From assembly GCF_029223885.1 (NCBI RefSeq), contig NZ_CP119409.1:2754001-2818000 (forward strand): DNA of 64,000 nucleotides, read 5' to 3'. This document shows positions 46,793-56,085 of this stretch, piece by piece (positions within the stretch are counted from its first letter, which is position 1; every line of letters begins with the position of its first letter). The position numbers were made by a program, and so were the translations under genes. The stretch comes from Pararhizobium gei (GTDB lineage Bacteria; Pseudomonadota; Alphaproteobacteria; Rhizobiales; Rhizobiaceae). The notes beneath the pieces were generated by a model, which searched no databases, was not told the DNA's origin, and worked only from the letters and a program-made list of their open reading frames with translations.

Positions 46793-47427
46793 GATACCCG
46801 CTACCCGAAACGCATTACCCAATCGCAAGGCAACGATACGCATTGCCGAGGAAGCCGGTCCCATGCCTGATGGGCGGATGGTCTCTCGCCTCGCCGTGCA
46901 TTCCGTCTGATCAGAAGAATGACAAAGTATGGTAACCAATTCCTTTACGTCGGCTCCGGCAATATCGCGGAGAAAAACTGCGAACAGTCGGCGCCATCAG
47001 TGGGACAATGCCAGGGAGCGAAGCCCTTTGCCTGAAACAGGCTCCAATGTCGGGTTCAATGCCGCTCGTTACTGGCTCAGACCCTTTATTTTTGGCGATA
47101 TTAAGGAGAGCGATTCGCGGACACTGTAAAATCCGGCCGTTTCGCACAGATAGGGATCGCAAGCCAAAGCATGTCCGGCACAACTTTAGTATTATACTCA
47201 AATAAATTTCGCGTCGCGCCAACCCCCTCGCTATAGCTAAACCTATGATAGAAAATCATCTTTACGGATGGCCTTGAGAAATGGTGATGGACTGTCTCCT
47301 TCACAGGCGATTTCGTTAAAATCGGATGGAATTTTCACCGAGAAAATTAAACCGGCAGTTTTACCAATTTGCGCGATCCGTGAGGCGCGGACCGACAATC
47401 CAGCACCGTCCGATGGGAATTCCGTCC
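46793..47427. other. long intergenic region, no gene seen
   Basis: 635 bases between divergent genes. Short open frames exist (for example minus-strand 46911-47222), but they lack ribosome-binding sites and family resemblance. The part from about 47060 to 47360 is clearly more AT-rich and should contain the promoters. No terminator or RNA gene was recognised. Confidence 0.45.
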
Positions 47428-48684
47428 ATGAGCTCTCCTGAAGCCATCGCATGCCTGTCCTTCGTCGTCCTGCTTCCAGTGCTGCTGTCCCTGCGCAAGA
47501 CGGGTGTCGCAGGCATTTCCAGCTTCTGCCTCGCCAGTCTCTTATCGGCGCTTGCCGCCCTTGCCCGCATTGCCGACGGGTCTGCGCATGGTGCGTTCCT
47601 CGAAACGGGCAGCACGGCACTGACCATCGCAGCCGGGCTGATAATATTGAATGGCCTCCAGGAGTTCCTCGGGCAGAAGCCTCTCGGTCTCCGATTGCTT
47701 CTGGCAATTCTGTCCGGCCTCCTGTTGCTTCTCGCAAGCCTGTTGCCCTATGCCGGACGGACGGCAGCCCTGGAAATCATCGACGCCAGCGTTGGCGCAT
47801 CGATCTATATGCTCGCCGGCTTCACCGTCCTGCACAGTTGCGCGAAGGAAAGGGCGATCGCACCTTATCTTCTGCTTTGCAGCTTCGCCGCCTTTGCCAC
47901 GACGGCCCTGAATATCATGCGGATCTTTTGGATCGACGGGCATCTCGGCATCCTGGGAGCCGTGGAACCGCGTCTGTGGGAGACATCCCTTCTCACGCTG
48001 CGGCTGTTGGCGATGCCGTTATTTTTCCTCTGCGTCGTCCTGATGCTCCATGGCCGCATCATTACCGGCTTGCGGCACTTGGTGGCCCATGATGATCTTA
48101 CAGGAGCGCTGTCCAGGCGCGCCTTCATGGCGGAATTCGAACGAATCATTGCGGCCAACGCCGCAGCCGGCCGGCAAACCGCCTTCATGCTTCTCGATCT
48201 CGACCGGTTCAAGCAGATCAACGACGCCTATGGACATGCCGGAGGAGACGTTGCACTTGCGCATTTTGCCCGCGTCGTGCGCTCGGGCCTGGCCGGACGG
48301 GGAACTTTGGGCCGCCTCGGCGGTGAGGAATTCGGGATCGTCATTGCGGGCATCAACCGGCTCGACGCAACGAAGGTCGCCGGTGAAATTTGCTCGATCG
48401 TCAGGACAATGCCCGCCCGGACAGACACGCATTTAGACATAGCGTTGACGGTCAGCATCGGTGTCGCCATGGCGGATCCGACGAACACGCCCGCGGAAAT
48501 CATGTTGCAGGCGGATGCCGCACTGTACGAGGCAAAGGCGCTTGGGCGCGACCGGGTCAGCATTGCCAGCAGTTTCCAGGCGCCTGTGACTGGCAGTGCG
48601 CGTGCGCTTGCCGGGGCGGCGGCACAAATGCGGGCGGCAGCCGGCACCGTTCTTCCGAATCGCCCGATATCGCGTGCGGGCTGA
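47428..48684 (+). CDS. membrane-bound diguanylate cyclase (GGDEF)
   Basis: 418 residues. About seven membrane segments in residues 1-215 form a sensor-like module. The GGDEF domain follows from HDDLTGALSRRAFMAEFERI, with DLDRFKQINDAYGHAGGD and the active-site loop LGRLGGEEFGIV. GGEEF is a competent variant, so cyclic-di-GMP synthesis from GTP is expected. No RxxD inhibitory site stands before the loop (the residues are GRGTLGRL). No EAL domain. The last ~40 residues are Ala-rich. Start at ATG 47428; ATG 47413 is possible. Confidence 0.92.
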   Translation: MSSPEAIACLSFVVLLPVLLSLRKTGVAGISSFCLASLLSALAALARIADGSAHGAFLETGSTALTIAAGLIILNGLQEFLGQKPLGLRLLLAILSGLLLLLASLLPYAGRTAALEIIDASVGASIYMLAGFTVLHSCAKERAIAPYLLLCSFAAFATTALNIMRIFWIDGHLGILGAVEPRLWETSLLTLRLLAMPLFFLCVVLMLHGRIITGLRHLVAHDDLTGALSRRAFMAEFERIIAANAAAGRQTAFMLLDLDRFKQINDAYGHAGGDVALAHFARVVRSGLAGRGTLGRLGGEEFGIVIAGINRLDATKVAGEICSIVRTMPARTDTHLDIALTVSIGVAMADPTNTPAEIMLQADAALYEAKALGRDRVSIASSFQAPVTGSARALAGAAAQMRAAAGTVLPNRPISRAG

Positions 48685-48758
48685 GGATCGGGAAAGATCC
48701 GCATCTTGTATAAACCGAAGCCCCTCCTATGTGGTATGAAACACCCTCGGAGATGCCG

Positions 48759-49256
48759 ATGCCCCGACTTACCTGCCTTCTCAGCGCCTGCGCGGTTTTC
48801 GCCGCGAGCTTTGCCGCCATGCCCGCAAAAGCGGAAACCGTTGGCGAGGTCGGCGTGGATTGGCTGGGCAACGATATTACGATCGACGCGGTGACCGATC
48901 CGAAGGTAACCGGCGTTACATGCCATGTCACCTATTTCGACCGTAGCGTCATCGATCGGCTGAAAAACGGCAACTGGTTCGAGGACCCATCGAACAACTC
49001 GATCGCCTGCCGCCAGACGGGGCCGGTGACCATCGGCGATATCGATCTTGGCCAGGAGGGCGAAGAGGTGTTTCGCGAGGGCCTCTCGTTGATCTGGAAG
49101 TCTCTGGTCGTCAACCGGATTTATGACAAGAAGAACAATACGCTGATCTACCTCGCCCACTCCCGCCAGGTAACGGAAGGTTCTGCCAAGATGTCGATCT
49201 CGACGATCCCGCTTTTCAACCAGCCCGTCACCTGGACCAACGGCCTACCGAAATAG
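48759..49256 (+). CDS. creA: CreA family periplasmic protein
   Basis: 165 residues with a Sec signal peptide (LTCLLSACAVFAASFAAMPAKA) and then the CreA domain: ETVGEVGVDWLGNDITIDAVTDPKVTGVTCHVTYFDRS, RQTGPVTIGDI and VVNRIYDKKNNTLIYLAHSRQVTEGSAKMSISTIPL. The family is widespread in Proteobacteria and still has no firm function. CGGAGATGCCG precedes the chosen ATG. Its stop abuts the stop of the convergent pncA gene with no base between. Confidence 0.92.
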   Translation: MPRLTCLLSACAVFAASFAAMPAKAETVGEVGVDWLGNDITIDAVTDPKVTGVTCHVTYFDRSVIDRLKNGNWFEDPSNNSIACRQTGPVTIGDIDLGQEGEEVFREGLSLIWKSLVVNRIYDKKNNTLIYLAHSRQVTEGSAKMSISTIPLFNQPVTWTNGLPK

Positions 49257-49895
49257 TCATTCGGCTCGAGCTTCGGCCAGCACGGTGTCTGAATTGGTGA
49301 TCGTCACCCCGGCGGCGGACATTTCCGCGATTGCCGCTGCCACGCCTGACGGATCGATGCCGCGGCTGGCGTCGGCGACGAAGCGCACAGCGACGGTGGG
49401 CATCATGTCCCGTGCATCGAGCGCCGTCGCCTTAACGCAATAATCCGTTGCCAGACCACAAATGTCGAGCCTGTCGACCCCTGCCCGCACGAGATAGTCC
49501 GACAGTCCGGTCAAGGCTGTCTGGTCATTGTCCCGGAAGGCGGAATAACTGTCGACCTCCGGGTTTTCCCCCTTGCGCTGCACATGGTCGATACCGGCAA
49601 GACTAAGCCCGGGATGAAACGCCGCATCATGCGTTCCCTGCACGCAGTGGTCTGGCCAGAGCATTTGCGGCTTGCCGCCGAGCATCCCCGTTTCGAACGG
49701 CTGCCGTCCCGGATGCTGGGAGGCGAAGCTCCCATGATCGGCCGGATGCCAGTCCTGCGAAGCGACGACCAGATCGTATTTGCCTTCGGCGATCAGCCTG
49801 TTGACGACCGGCACGATGTCTTCGCCCGCCGGGACCGCCAGATTGCCGCCGGAACAGAACCCGTTCTGAATATCGACAAGCAGAAGGCATTTCAT
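49257..49895 (-). CDS. pncA: Nicotinamidase/pyrazinamidase
   Basis: Deamidates nicotinamide to nicotinate in NAD salvage. 212 residues of the isochorismatase-like fold. Catalytic Asp in LLLVDIQNGFC, metal ligands in SQDWHPADHGSF (Asp, His, His), Lys in VQRKGENPEVDSYSAF, and the nucleophilic Cys in ICGLATDYCVKATALDA. A single-gene unit. ATTGGAGATGCCG precedes ATG 49895. Confidence 0.95.
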   Translation of the reverse strand: MKCLLLVDIQNGFCSGGNLAVPAGEDIVPVVNRLIAEGKYDLVVASQDWHPADHGSFASQHPGRQPFETGMLGGKPQMLWPDHCVQGTHDAAFHPGLSLAGIDHVQRKGENPEVDSYSAFRDNDQTALTGLSDYLVRAGVDRLDICGLATDYCVKATALDARDMMPTVAVRFVADASRGIDPSGVAAAIAEMSAAGVTITNSDTVLAEARAE

Positions 49896-50067
49896 CGGCA
49901 TCTCCAATCATCAAACGGAGGGCGCGGTTTGCAACGCCCCTCGCGCGCCATCATAGCGCCCCGGACGTCAGCAGCAAGAACGGATGACAAAACGCACACC
50001 TGAAGCCGAAAACACGAACACCGCGCCGTTGCCGGCACGGTGTGGATCTCTCTGTCGCCTGCCGATA

Positions 50068-50532
50068 TCAGGCGGCCTGCGCCAGTTCGTCGGCGATGAC
50101 CGTATCGAGGTTGAGGAAGCAGACCATGGTCTTTTCGAGGGCGACGATGCCGCGGCAGAAGGCGCGTTGCGCTTCCGGGATGATTTCCGGGGCCGGCTGC
50201 AAAGCCTCGCTCTTGATCGTCATCATATCCGAGACCTGCTCGACCAGAAGACCGACAAGCTTTCCGGCGATATCCGTGACGATGATGGCCGAACGCTCGG
50301 AAGGCTCGGTCATCTTCATGCCGAGGCGGCAGGCCATGTCGATGACCGGGATGACGGCGCCGCGCAGGTTGATAAGACCCAGAACATAGGGCGGCGTATG
50401 CGGCATCGGCGTCACCGGCGCCCAGCCACGGATTTCGCGGATTGCCATGATGTCGATGCAGTATTCCTGGTCGCCGAGATGAAACGAAACGATTTCCAGA
50501 TAGGCGCCGGATTGTTTGATTGCATTTGACAT
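50068..50532 (-). CDS. cheW: CheW chemotaxis coupling protein
   Basis: 154 residues. Links chemoreceptors to the CheA kinase. CheW domain blocks: YLEIVSFHLGDQEYCIDIMAIREIRGW, PPYVLGLINLRGAVIPVIDMACRLGM and AIIVTDIAGKLVGLLVEQVSDMMTI. GAAGGAATT precedes the ATG. It is isolated from any other che gene in this window, unlike the main chemotaxis operon of rhizobia, so it may serve receptors encoded elsewhere. Confidence 0.95.
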   Translation of the reverse strand: MSNAIKQSGAYLEIVSFHLGDQEYCIDIMAIREIRGWAPVTPMPHTPPYVLGLINLRGAVIPVIDMACRLGMKMTEPSERSAIIVTDIAGKLVGLLVEQVSDMMTIKSEALQPAPEIIPEAQRAFCRGIVALEKTMVCFLNLDTVIADELAQAA

Positions 50533-50754
50533 GATCAGAATTCCTTCCAGTTTGCTTTCGGACCCGATGCATTCGTCCGGTCCGGGATACCGGTGACGTC
50601 ATGTCAGTCTGGGAAAAATTTCCCACGCCACCAAACCATCGCAAAGATAAATTAACCATTTGCTAAAACGCCTGATGAATTTAGTCGCAGGACTGGCGGC
50701 AACTGCCGACGGCGGGGGCTTTCCCTGAAGCGGCGGAGACGGTATTGTCGTTTC

Positions 50755-50913
50755 ATGCAGGAAAATCCGAAAAAATTGGCAAAGATGCTGGCTGTCGCCG
50801 CCTTTTCCGGCCTGCTCCTTATCACGGCTGTGGCCGGAATTTTCGGCTGGATCCTGCAGGGGCCTGACATGTTTCTGACCCTTGCCGCAAACGGCCTTGC
50901 CTGGTGCCTTTGA
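50755..50913 (+). CDS. 52-residue membrane protein upstream of the SCO gene
   Basis: Small gene below usual size limits. MQENPKKLAKMLAVAAFSG then one membrane helix (LLLITAVAGIFGWILQ) and a short tail GPDMFLTLAANGLAWCL ending in a Cys. The amphipathic/basic N-terminus, single helix and good codon use suggest a real protein. It lies 93 bases upstream of the SCO gene on the same strand. I do not know its function; context suggests a link to cytochrome oxidase assembly. Confidence 0.6.
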   Translation: MQENPKKLAKMLAVAAFSGLLLITAVAGIFGWILQGPDMFLTLAANGLAWCL

Positions 50914-51006
50914 GGGTGCCGCATTTTGACGCTGTATGCGTGAATGTTTTGCATCGTGATGCTTGAAAGGCTATCTGGTCCGCAACAGCAACCGGATTGA
51001 CCCGTC

Positions 51007-51606
51007 ATGAAAACATTTCGCATCATTCTCTGGGCAGCGGTGGCGGTCGTCGCTGCCGTATTGGGCTGGTTGACCTTTCAGATGACGATGTCCAAGGGCG
51101 AGATTGCAGCCGGTCCCTTCGGCGTTCCCTTCGAACTTGTCTCGCAGACCGGCCAGCCGATCACCGAAAAGGCCTTCACGGGCAAGCCGACGGCGCTGTT
51201 CTTCGGCTTCACCCATTGCCCCGAGGTCTGCCCAACGACGCTTTTCGAACTGAACGGCTGGCTCGAAAAGGTCGATCCGGACCAGACGAAATTGCAGGCC
51301 TATTTCATCAGCGTCGATCCCGAACGCGATACGCCCGAAATTCTCGGTCAATATGTTTCCAACGTTTCCAAGCGCATCACCGGCATTTCCGGCCCGCCGG
51401 ATAAGGTCATGGACATGGTCAAGGGCTTCCGGGTCTATGCCAGGAAGGTGCCGCTGGACGAAAAGCAGCCGGACGGGGACTATACGATGGATCATACCGC
51501 GTCGGTCTTTCTTCTGGATTCCGAAGGGAAATTTACCGGAACGATCGCCTATGGCGAAAATCCTGATACTGCCGTCAAGAAGCTCGAGAACCTGATCAAA
51601 TCATGA
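51007..51606 (+). CDS. SCO1/SenC family copper chaperone
   Basis: 199 residues. N-terminal membrane anchor (about 5-27), then a periplasmic thioredoxin fold with the copper/redox motif GFTHCPEVCPTTL (CxxxC) and the conserved distant His in MDHTASVFLLD. It delivers copper to the CuA site of cytochrome c oxidase or keeps its cysteines reduced. The ATG follows closely on TTGACCCGTC; no strong ribosome-binding site is seen. It is followed by prmA on the same strand. Confidence 0.94.
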   Translation: MKTFRIILWAAVAVVAAVLGWLTFQMTMSKGEIAAGPFGVPFELVSQTGQPITEKAFTGKPTALFFGFTHCPEVCPTTLFELNGWLEKVDPDQTKLQAYFISVDPERDTPEILGQYVSNVSKRITGISGPPDKVMDMVKGFRVYARKVPLDEKQPDGDYTMDHTASVFLLDSEGKFTGTIAYGENPDTAVKKLENLIKS

Positions 51607-51700
51607 CGGAACACGCGTCTTTACCGTGACTTGGCAGGCATGCTAGAGCGTCGTCCCGACAGCAAGCCGCCACTTTCGGGACTGGCACGAGGACAAAGAC

Positions 51701-52579
51701 ATGAGCGACCTGCGTCTTTTCGTTACCACGACCGAAAAGCAATCGGAATTCATCATGCAGTTGATGACTGCTGCTTTCGAGGATGACGGCTACGCCATCG
51801 CGACGATGGAAATGGACGAGAAGAACGATATCTGGGAGGCATCCCTCTATATCGACTTCGACGAAGAAGAGGCCATGCGGGAAAAGCTGGACGAGGCCCT
51901 TTCGCCGCATATCCCGGATCTATCGATCCATCGCGAAGTCATTCCGGATGTCGATTGGATCGCCAAATCGCTGGAGGGTTTATCGCCGGTGCGTGCGGGC
52001 CGCTTCCTGGTCCACGGCTCGCATGATCGGGACAGGGTTCGCCCCCATGACATCGCGATCGAGATCGATGCCGGTCAGGCCTTCGGCACGGGGCATCATG
52101 GAACGACGGCAGGCTGCCTGGAGGTCATCGAGACCGTCATGCGCGCCCGCAAGGTGCGCAATGCGCTGGATCTTGGCACAGGCAGCGGCGTTCTCGCCAT
52201 CGCAGCCCGCAAGCTCAGGCCCGTGCCGGTGCTCGCCACCGACATCGATCCGATAGCAACGCGTGTCGCAGCCGGAAATATCCGTCGAAACGGCATTGCC
52301 AGTGGGATCACAACGGTCACCGCCCCCGGATTTCACTCGCCAGCCTTTGCCGAGCATGGCCCCTTCGACCTGATCATCGCTAATATTCTGGCGCGTCCGC
52401 TGATCCGGATGGCGCCGCAGCTTGCAAGCCATCTTGCGCCCGGCGGATCGGTGATCCTGTCGGGTATTCTCGCCACGCAGCGCTGGAAAGTTCTCTCAGC
52501 CTACAACGGCCAACACCTTCGCCATGTTCGCACGATCTGGCGCAATGGCTGGGTAACCATTCACCTCGACCGGCCTTGA
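51701..52579 (+). CDS. prmA: Ribosomal protein L11 methyltransferase
   Basis: 292 residues. Trimethylates ribosomal protein L11. An N-terminal substrate-recognition domain is followed by the class I methyltransferase: AFGTGHHGTTAGCLEVIE, the SAM motif LDLGTGSGVLAIAARKL, VLATDIDPIATRVAAGNIRRN, and FDLIIANILARPLIRMAPQ (post-I catalytic NxxxxP-like). GACGAGGACAAAGAC precedes the ATG. It ends before the sRNA/terminator region. Confidence 0.93.
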   Translation: MSDLRLFVTTTEKQSEFIMQLMTAAFEDDGYAIATMEMDEKNDIWEASLYIDFDEEEAMREKLDEALSPHIPDLSIHREVIPDVDWIAKSLEGLSPVRAGRFLVHGSHDRDRVRPHDIAIEIDAGQAFGTGHHGTTAGCLEVIETVMRARKVRNALDLGTGSGVLAIAARKLRPVPVLATDIDPIATRVAAGNIRRNGIASGITTVTAPGFHSPAFAEHGPFDLIIANILARPLIRMAPQLASHLAPGGSVILSGILATQRWKVLSAYNGQHLRHVRTIWRNGWVTIHLDRP

Positions 52580-52591
52580 GGCAAAATGATT

Positions 52592-52634
52592 AAAAACGAA
52601 AAGGCCGCCTGTCCGTCACGAACAAGCGGCCTTT
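52592..52634 (-). terminator. terminator of the candidate small RNA
   Basis: AAAGGCCGC/GCGGCCTTT (52600-52608 with 52626-52634) forms a 9-bp stem. On the minus strand it is followed by TTTTCGTTTTT. It could also end prmA transcripts on the plus strand, but the T-run is better on the minus strand. Confidence 0.78.
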
Positions 52635-52785
52635 CGAAACAAAGGCGATGCCGAAGCATCGCCCGCTGACCGGCAAGCCGGCCAATATCCGCGAGCTTGG
52701 GAGGAGGAGCGCTCAAGCGGACCTTCATGAACCGAAATCAGCCACCCGGAGGGAGGAGGAGAAGGTGACAGACCATTCTCGGATC
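52592..52785 (-). ncRNA. candidate trans-acting small RNA with two CCUCCUCCC loops
   Basis: No credible protein is encoded here. On the minus strand two hairpins each expose CCUCCUCCC in the loop: one closed by CACCU/GGGUG (52743-52767) and one by CCGC..GAGC/GCUC-GCGG (52689-52720). Two more short hairpins follow (GGCCGGC-TT-GCCGGTC and GATGC-TTC-GGCATC), then a rho-independent terminator. Paired anti-Shine-Dalgarno loops of this exact sequence are the hallmark of the alpha-r14 (NfeR1-like) and related CCUCCUCCC sRNAs of alphaproteobacteria, which block translation of many mRNAs. The 5' end is a guess and no promoter could be fixed; it is longer than typical members. Confidence 0.6.
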
Positions 52786-53065
52786 ATGCAGTTCTTGCCT
52801 TTCGGCATTCGTGCGAACAACAGATATTCCGCGTTCGTTGAGTGTCTTTATAGACGAAGCGGCAAAACGATCTAGGTGCGTTGCAGCATGGGTGCCATGC
52901 ACCCCGCGCATAAGTATGATAATTCAGTTTTGGTCTTGTTCACGACACGCTGCTGAGTGACCACGACCGGCTTTCGCCGTCGTGCCGGTTTCAGCTAAGG
53001 TGGCTGGCATTTGCCGGGAATCATTCACGCCGCATCCCAATTTCAACCCTACTCCAGGACATCCG

Positions 53066-54901
53066 ATGTTTCAGTCTTTCGACGTCACCTCTACTCCGCA
53101 ATTCGGCAAGGCGCGCGTCGAAGCGTTGCGGGCAGCCTTTGACGCCCTGGGTATCGATGGTTTTCTCGTTCCCCGGGCCGACGAGTTCCAGGGCGAATAT
53201 GTTCCGAAATCGGCCGAGCGCCTGGCCTGGCTGACGGGTTTTACAGGTTCGGCCGGCGTGGCGCTGATCCTGCGGCAACAGGCGGTTGTCTTTGTCGATG
53301 GCCGTTACGTCACCCAGCTCAAGGAACAGGTCGACGGCGACGTCTTTCAGGCCGGCGACCTGATCGGCGAGCCACCGCATCTCTGGCTGAAGCACAATGG
53401 CAAAAAGGGCTTTCGCCTCGGCATCGATCCCTGGCTGCACACCGGCGCAGAGGTCCGCAAACTGCAAAAGACGCTGGACGCCATCGATGGCAGTCTCGTC
53501 GTTCTCGATCACAACCCTCTGGACCGACAATGGACCGACAGGCCGGCGGAACCGCTTGGCCGGGTCAGGATCCAGCCTCTCGATCATGCCGGGACACGTG
53601 CCGCCGACAAACTCGCGGCCATGGCGGACGCCATCGGCAAGGCAGGTGCAAAGGCTGTTCTGCTGACCGACCCTTCGTCGATCGCCTGGACCTTCAACAT
53701 CCGCGGAAGCGACGTACCGCACACCCCGCATCCCCTCGCCCGGGCAATCATCTTTGCCGACGGAAAAGCCGAACTGTTCCTCGACAAGCGCAAGACAGGC
53801 ATCGAGGAGGAAGCCTATCTGACGCAAATCGCCAGTCTTGAAGCGCCTGGAAATTTCGATCAACGGGTGTCAGCGCTTGCCGCCGCCGACGCGACGATCA
53901 TGATCGATCCGGACCAGGCACCCTTTGCGATTGTCGAGGGCATTCGCCACAGCGGTGGCACGGTGCTGGAGGCGATTGATCCGGCCCGCTTGCCGCGTGC
54001 GCGCAAGAACAAGGCGGAAATCGAGGGTTCCACCCGCGCTCACCTGCAGGACGGTGTTGCCATGGTGGAATTCCTCTCCTGGCTCGATGGCACGCAGCCG
54101 GGCACAGTCACGGAGATTGCCGCCGTCGAAAAGCTCGAAGCCTGCCGGACGGCTGTCGGCGAGCGGATGCAGAATCCGCTGAAGGATATTTCCTTCGACA
54201 CGATCGCCGGCGCTGGCGACCATGCAGCCATCATGCATTACCGGGTGACGACGGACAGCGATGTCGCAATATCAGACGGTTCGATGTTCCTGATCGATTC
54301 CGGCGGCCAGTATGTCAACGGCACCACAGACATCACCCGCACGGTCGCAATCGGCGTCGTTCCGGACGAGCAGCGACGTTTCTTTACCCTCGTCCTGAAA
54401 GGCGTGATCGCCATCAGCGTGGCCCGCTTCCCAAGGGGCTCGCGCGGCGTCGATCTCGATCCGCTGGCGCGCATCGCGCTCTGGAAGGCAGGCGCGGACT
54501 TCGCCCATGGCACCGGCCACGGCGTTGGTTCCTATCTCTCGGTCCACGAGGGACCCCAGCGGATTTCCCGTGCGGCCATGCAGGAGATACTGCCGGGCAT
54601 GATGCTGTCGAACGAACCGGGATACTACCGCCCTGGTGCCTTCGGCATCCGCATCGAGAATCTGGTCCACGTGCTGGACGCAGAGCCGATCGAGGGCGGT
54701 GATTTGCCGATGCTCGCCTTTGCAACCCTGACCTTCTGCCCCATCGACCGCCGTCTGGTCCTGGTCAACCTGCTGACGGACGAGGAACTGGATTGGTTGA
54801 ACGCCTATCACGCAGAAACGCTTGAGAAGCTGACACCGCTGATTTCCGACGAAAAGGTTTTGGCTTGGCTTGCGGCAGCAACAGCTCCGCTCGAGCGGTA
54901 G
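53066..54901 (+). CDS. pepP: Aminopeptidase P family protein (M24B)
   Basis: 611 residues, the three-domain long form. Two creatinase-like N-terminal domains (FLVPRADEFQGEYVPKSAERLAWLTGFTGSAG and DPSSIAWTFNIRGSDVPHTP) precede the pita-bread catalytic domain. Metal ligands: Asp in FLIDSGGQYVNGTTDITRTV (two Asp), His in HGTGHGVGSYLSVHEGP, and Glu in MMLSNEPGYYRPGAFGIRIENL. It removes N-terminal residues before proline, with manganese. Start at MFQSFDVT; an in-frame upstream stretch of 28 codons is not protein-like. Confidence 0.93.
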   Translation: MFQSFDVTSTPQFGKARVEALRAAFDALGIDGFLVPRADEFQGEYVPKSAERLAWLTGFTGSAGVALILRQQAVVFVDGRYVTQLKEQVDGDVFQAGDLIGEPPHLWLKHNGKKGFRLGIDPWLHTGAEVRKLQKTLDAIDGSLVVLDHNPLDRQWTDRPAEPLGRVRIQPLDHAGTRAADKLAAMADAIGKAGAKAVLLTDPSSIAWTFNIRGSDVPHTPHPLARAIIFADGKAELFLDKRKTGIEEEAYLTQIASLEAPGNFDQRVSALAAADATIMIDPDQAPFAIVEGIRHSGGTVLEAIDPARLPRARKNKAEIEGSTRAHLQDGVAMVEFLSWLDGTQPGTVTEIAAVEKLEACRTAVGERMQNPLKDISFDTIAGAGDHAAIMHYRVTTDSDVAISDGSMFLIDSGGQYVNGTTDITRTVAIGVVPDEQRRFFTLVLKGVIAISVARFPRGSRGVDLDPLARIALWKAGADFAHGTGHGVGSYLSVHEGPQRISRAAMQEILPGMMLSNEPGYYRPGAFGIRIENLVHVLDAEPIEGGDLPMLAFATLTFCPIDRRLVLVNLLTDEELDWLNAYHAETLEKLTPLISDEKVLAWLAAATAPLER

Positions 54902-54907
54902 GCCTCG

Positions 54908-55219
54908 TCAGATAACGAAATGCCGGATAGCCATGACGGCAAGCCATCCGGCAAGCAACATCCACAGCGACGAAAAGCGCAGGCCGACCGCGAGCGCGAC
55001 AAGCATGGCGGCCGCCACGTCGAGATCTCCCGAGAAGAAAGCCGGAGCGACCAGCGTCGACAATACGGCGGCGGGAACCGCGTTCAGCGCCGCTTCCATG
55101 CGCGGCGGGATGCGCTTCATCTGCATGATCAGGACGTAGCCGCCGATCCGGGTGAGAAAGGTGGCGGCGGCGGCGGCCAGGATCACGTATATCAGTTGCA
55201 GATGCTCGGCACTGTCCAC
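54908..55219 (-). CDS. azlD: AzlD branched-chain amino acid exporter subunit
   Basis: 103 residues with three to four membrane helices. ATFLTRIGGYVLIM and ALNAVPAAVLSTLVAPAF are the AzlD signatures. It starts with GTG only 2 bases after the azlC stop, so translation is coupled. Together AzlC and AzlD form a branched-chain amino acid (valine) exporter. Confidence 0.92.
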   Translation of the reverse strand: MDSAEHLQLIYVILAAAAATFLTRIGGYVLIMQMKRIPPRMEAALNAVPAAVLSTLVAPAFFSGDLDVAAAMLVALAVGLRFSSLWMLLAGWLAVMAIRHFVI

Positions 55220-55221
55220 GA

Positions 55222-55938
55222 TCAGACCTCCTCTTCCCGGGCACCGGATTGCGCATCCTGCGCTTCGAGCGGCATACAGGCCGCAACCACGATACCGGCA
55301 ACGGCACCGATGCTCACATGCCAGGGTGATCCGACGAAATGGATCGCAGCGACCGAAGCCAGTGAGCTGACGGCGACGACGGAAAGCCAGTTGTTACGCT
55401 TGCGAAAACCGAGAACCAGACCCATGAAATAGATCGGCAACAGCACGTCGAGACCGATCGCATGGGGATCGCCGATCAGCTGGCCGAAAATCGCGCCCAG
55501 CAGGGTGGTCATCTGCCAGGGGATATAGATGATCATGGCGAAACCGAGATACCAGGCGAACGTCACCGGCTCGCCGCGCTCGGCCCGTTTTTCGGTTTCC
55601 GCATATTGCGGATCGACCAGCAGGAAAAAGGCGAAAAACTTCTGCAGTCCCGAAAAATGACGGATATGCTTGGCGATCGACGCCGAATACAGGATATGCC
55701 GGAAATTGACGGCAAAAACCGACAAAACGATCAGCCAGGGCTGAACCTTGTTGCCGAACAGCTCGATACCCACCATCTGGCTGGCGCCGGCGTAAAGCGT
55801 CATGCTCATGAACACGGCGTCGAAAACCGAAAAACCATTTTCAATGGCAAGGGCGCCGAACAGGGCACCGAAGGGAGAGGCGGAAAGCATGACGGGAAAA
55901 CCGCCGCGAACGCCCTGCCAGAAATCGTCCTTTGTCAT
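55222..55938 (-). CDS. azlC: AzlC branched-chain amino acid exporter subunit
   Basis: 238 residues with about five to six membrane helices. Family blocks: GGFPVMLSASPFGALFGALA, MTLYAGASQMVGIELFG, FAVNFRHILYSASI and LLVDPQYAETEKRAE. Start chosen at MTKDDFWQG behind GGAAAAGCGTGGC; ATG 55980 would add 14 residues. It is the large subunit of the AzlCD exporter, made with AzlD. A link to the window's valine genes is possible but unproven. Confidence 0.9.
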   Translation of the reverse strand: MTKDDFWQGVRGGFPVMLSASPFGALFGALAIENGFSVFDAVFMSMTLYAGASQMVGIELFGNKVQPWLIVLSVFAVNFRHILYSASIAKHIRHFSGLQKFFAFFLLVDPQYAETEKRAERGEPVTFAWYLGFAMIIYIPWQMTTLLGAIFGQLIGDPHAIGLDVLLPIYFMGLVLGFRKRNNWLSVVAVSSLASVAAIHFVGSPWHVSIGAVAGIVVAACMPLEAQDAQSGAREEEV

Positions 55939-56085
55939 GCCACGCTTTTCCGGGATACCGCGCGGTCGCTTCGCCGCCATTGAAAACAGACCGCACAGAT
56001 AGGCCGGGGTCATGCCCGGAACAATTCAATAAGATTGATGCAGCGATCCGATTTGCTGATCGGACATCAGACGCACCAACAGATT

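Noticed and set aside
46911..47222. A 103-codon open frame on the minus strand
   Set aside because: No ribosome-binding site, no recognised domain and low-quality codon use in an AT-rich promoter region.
52648..52875. A 75-codon open frame on the plus strand
   Set aside because: No ribosome-binding site fits its start and the composition is not protein-like. The minus-strand hairpins and terminator explain the region better.
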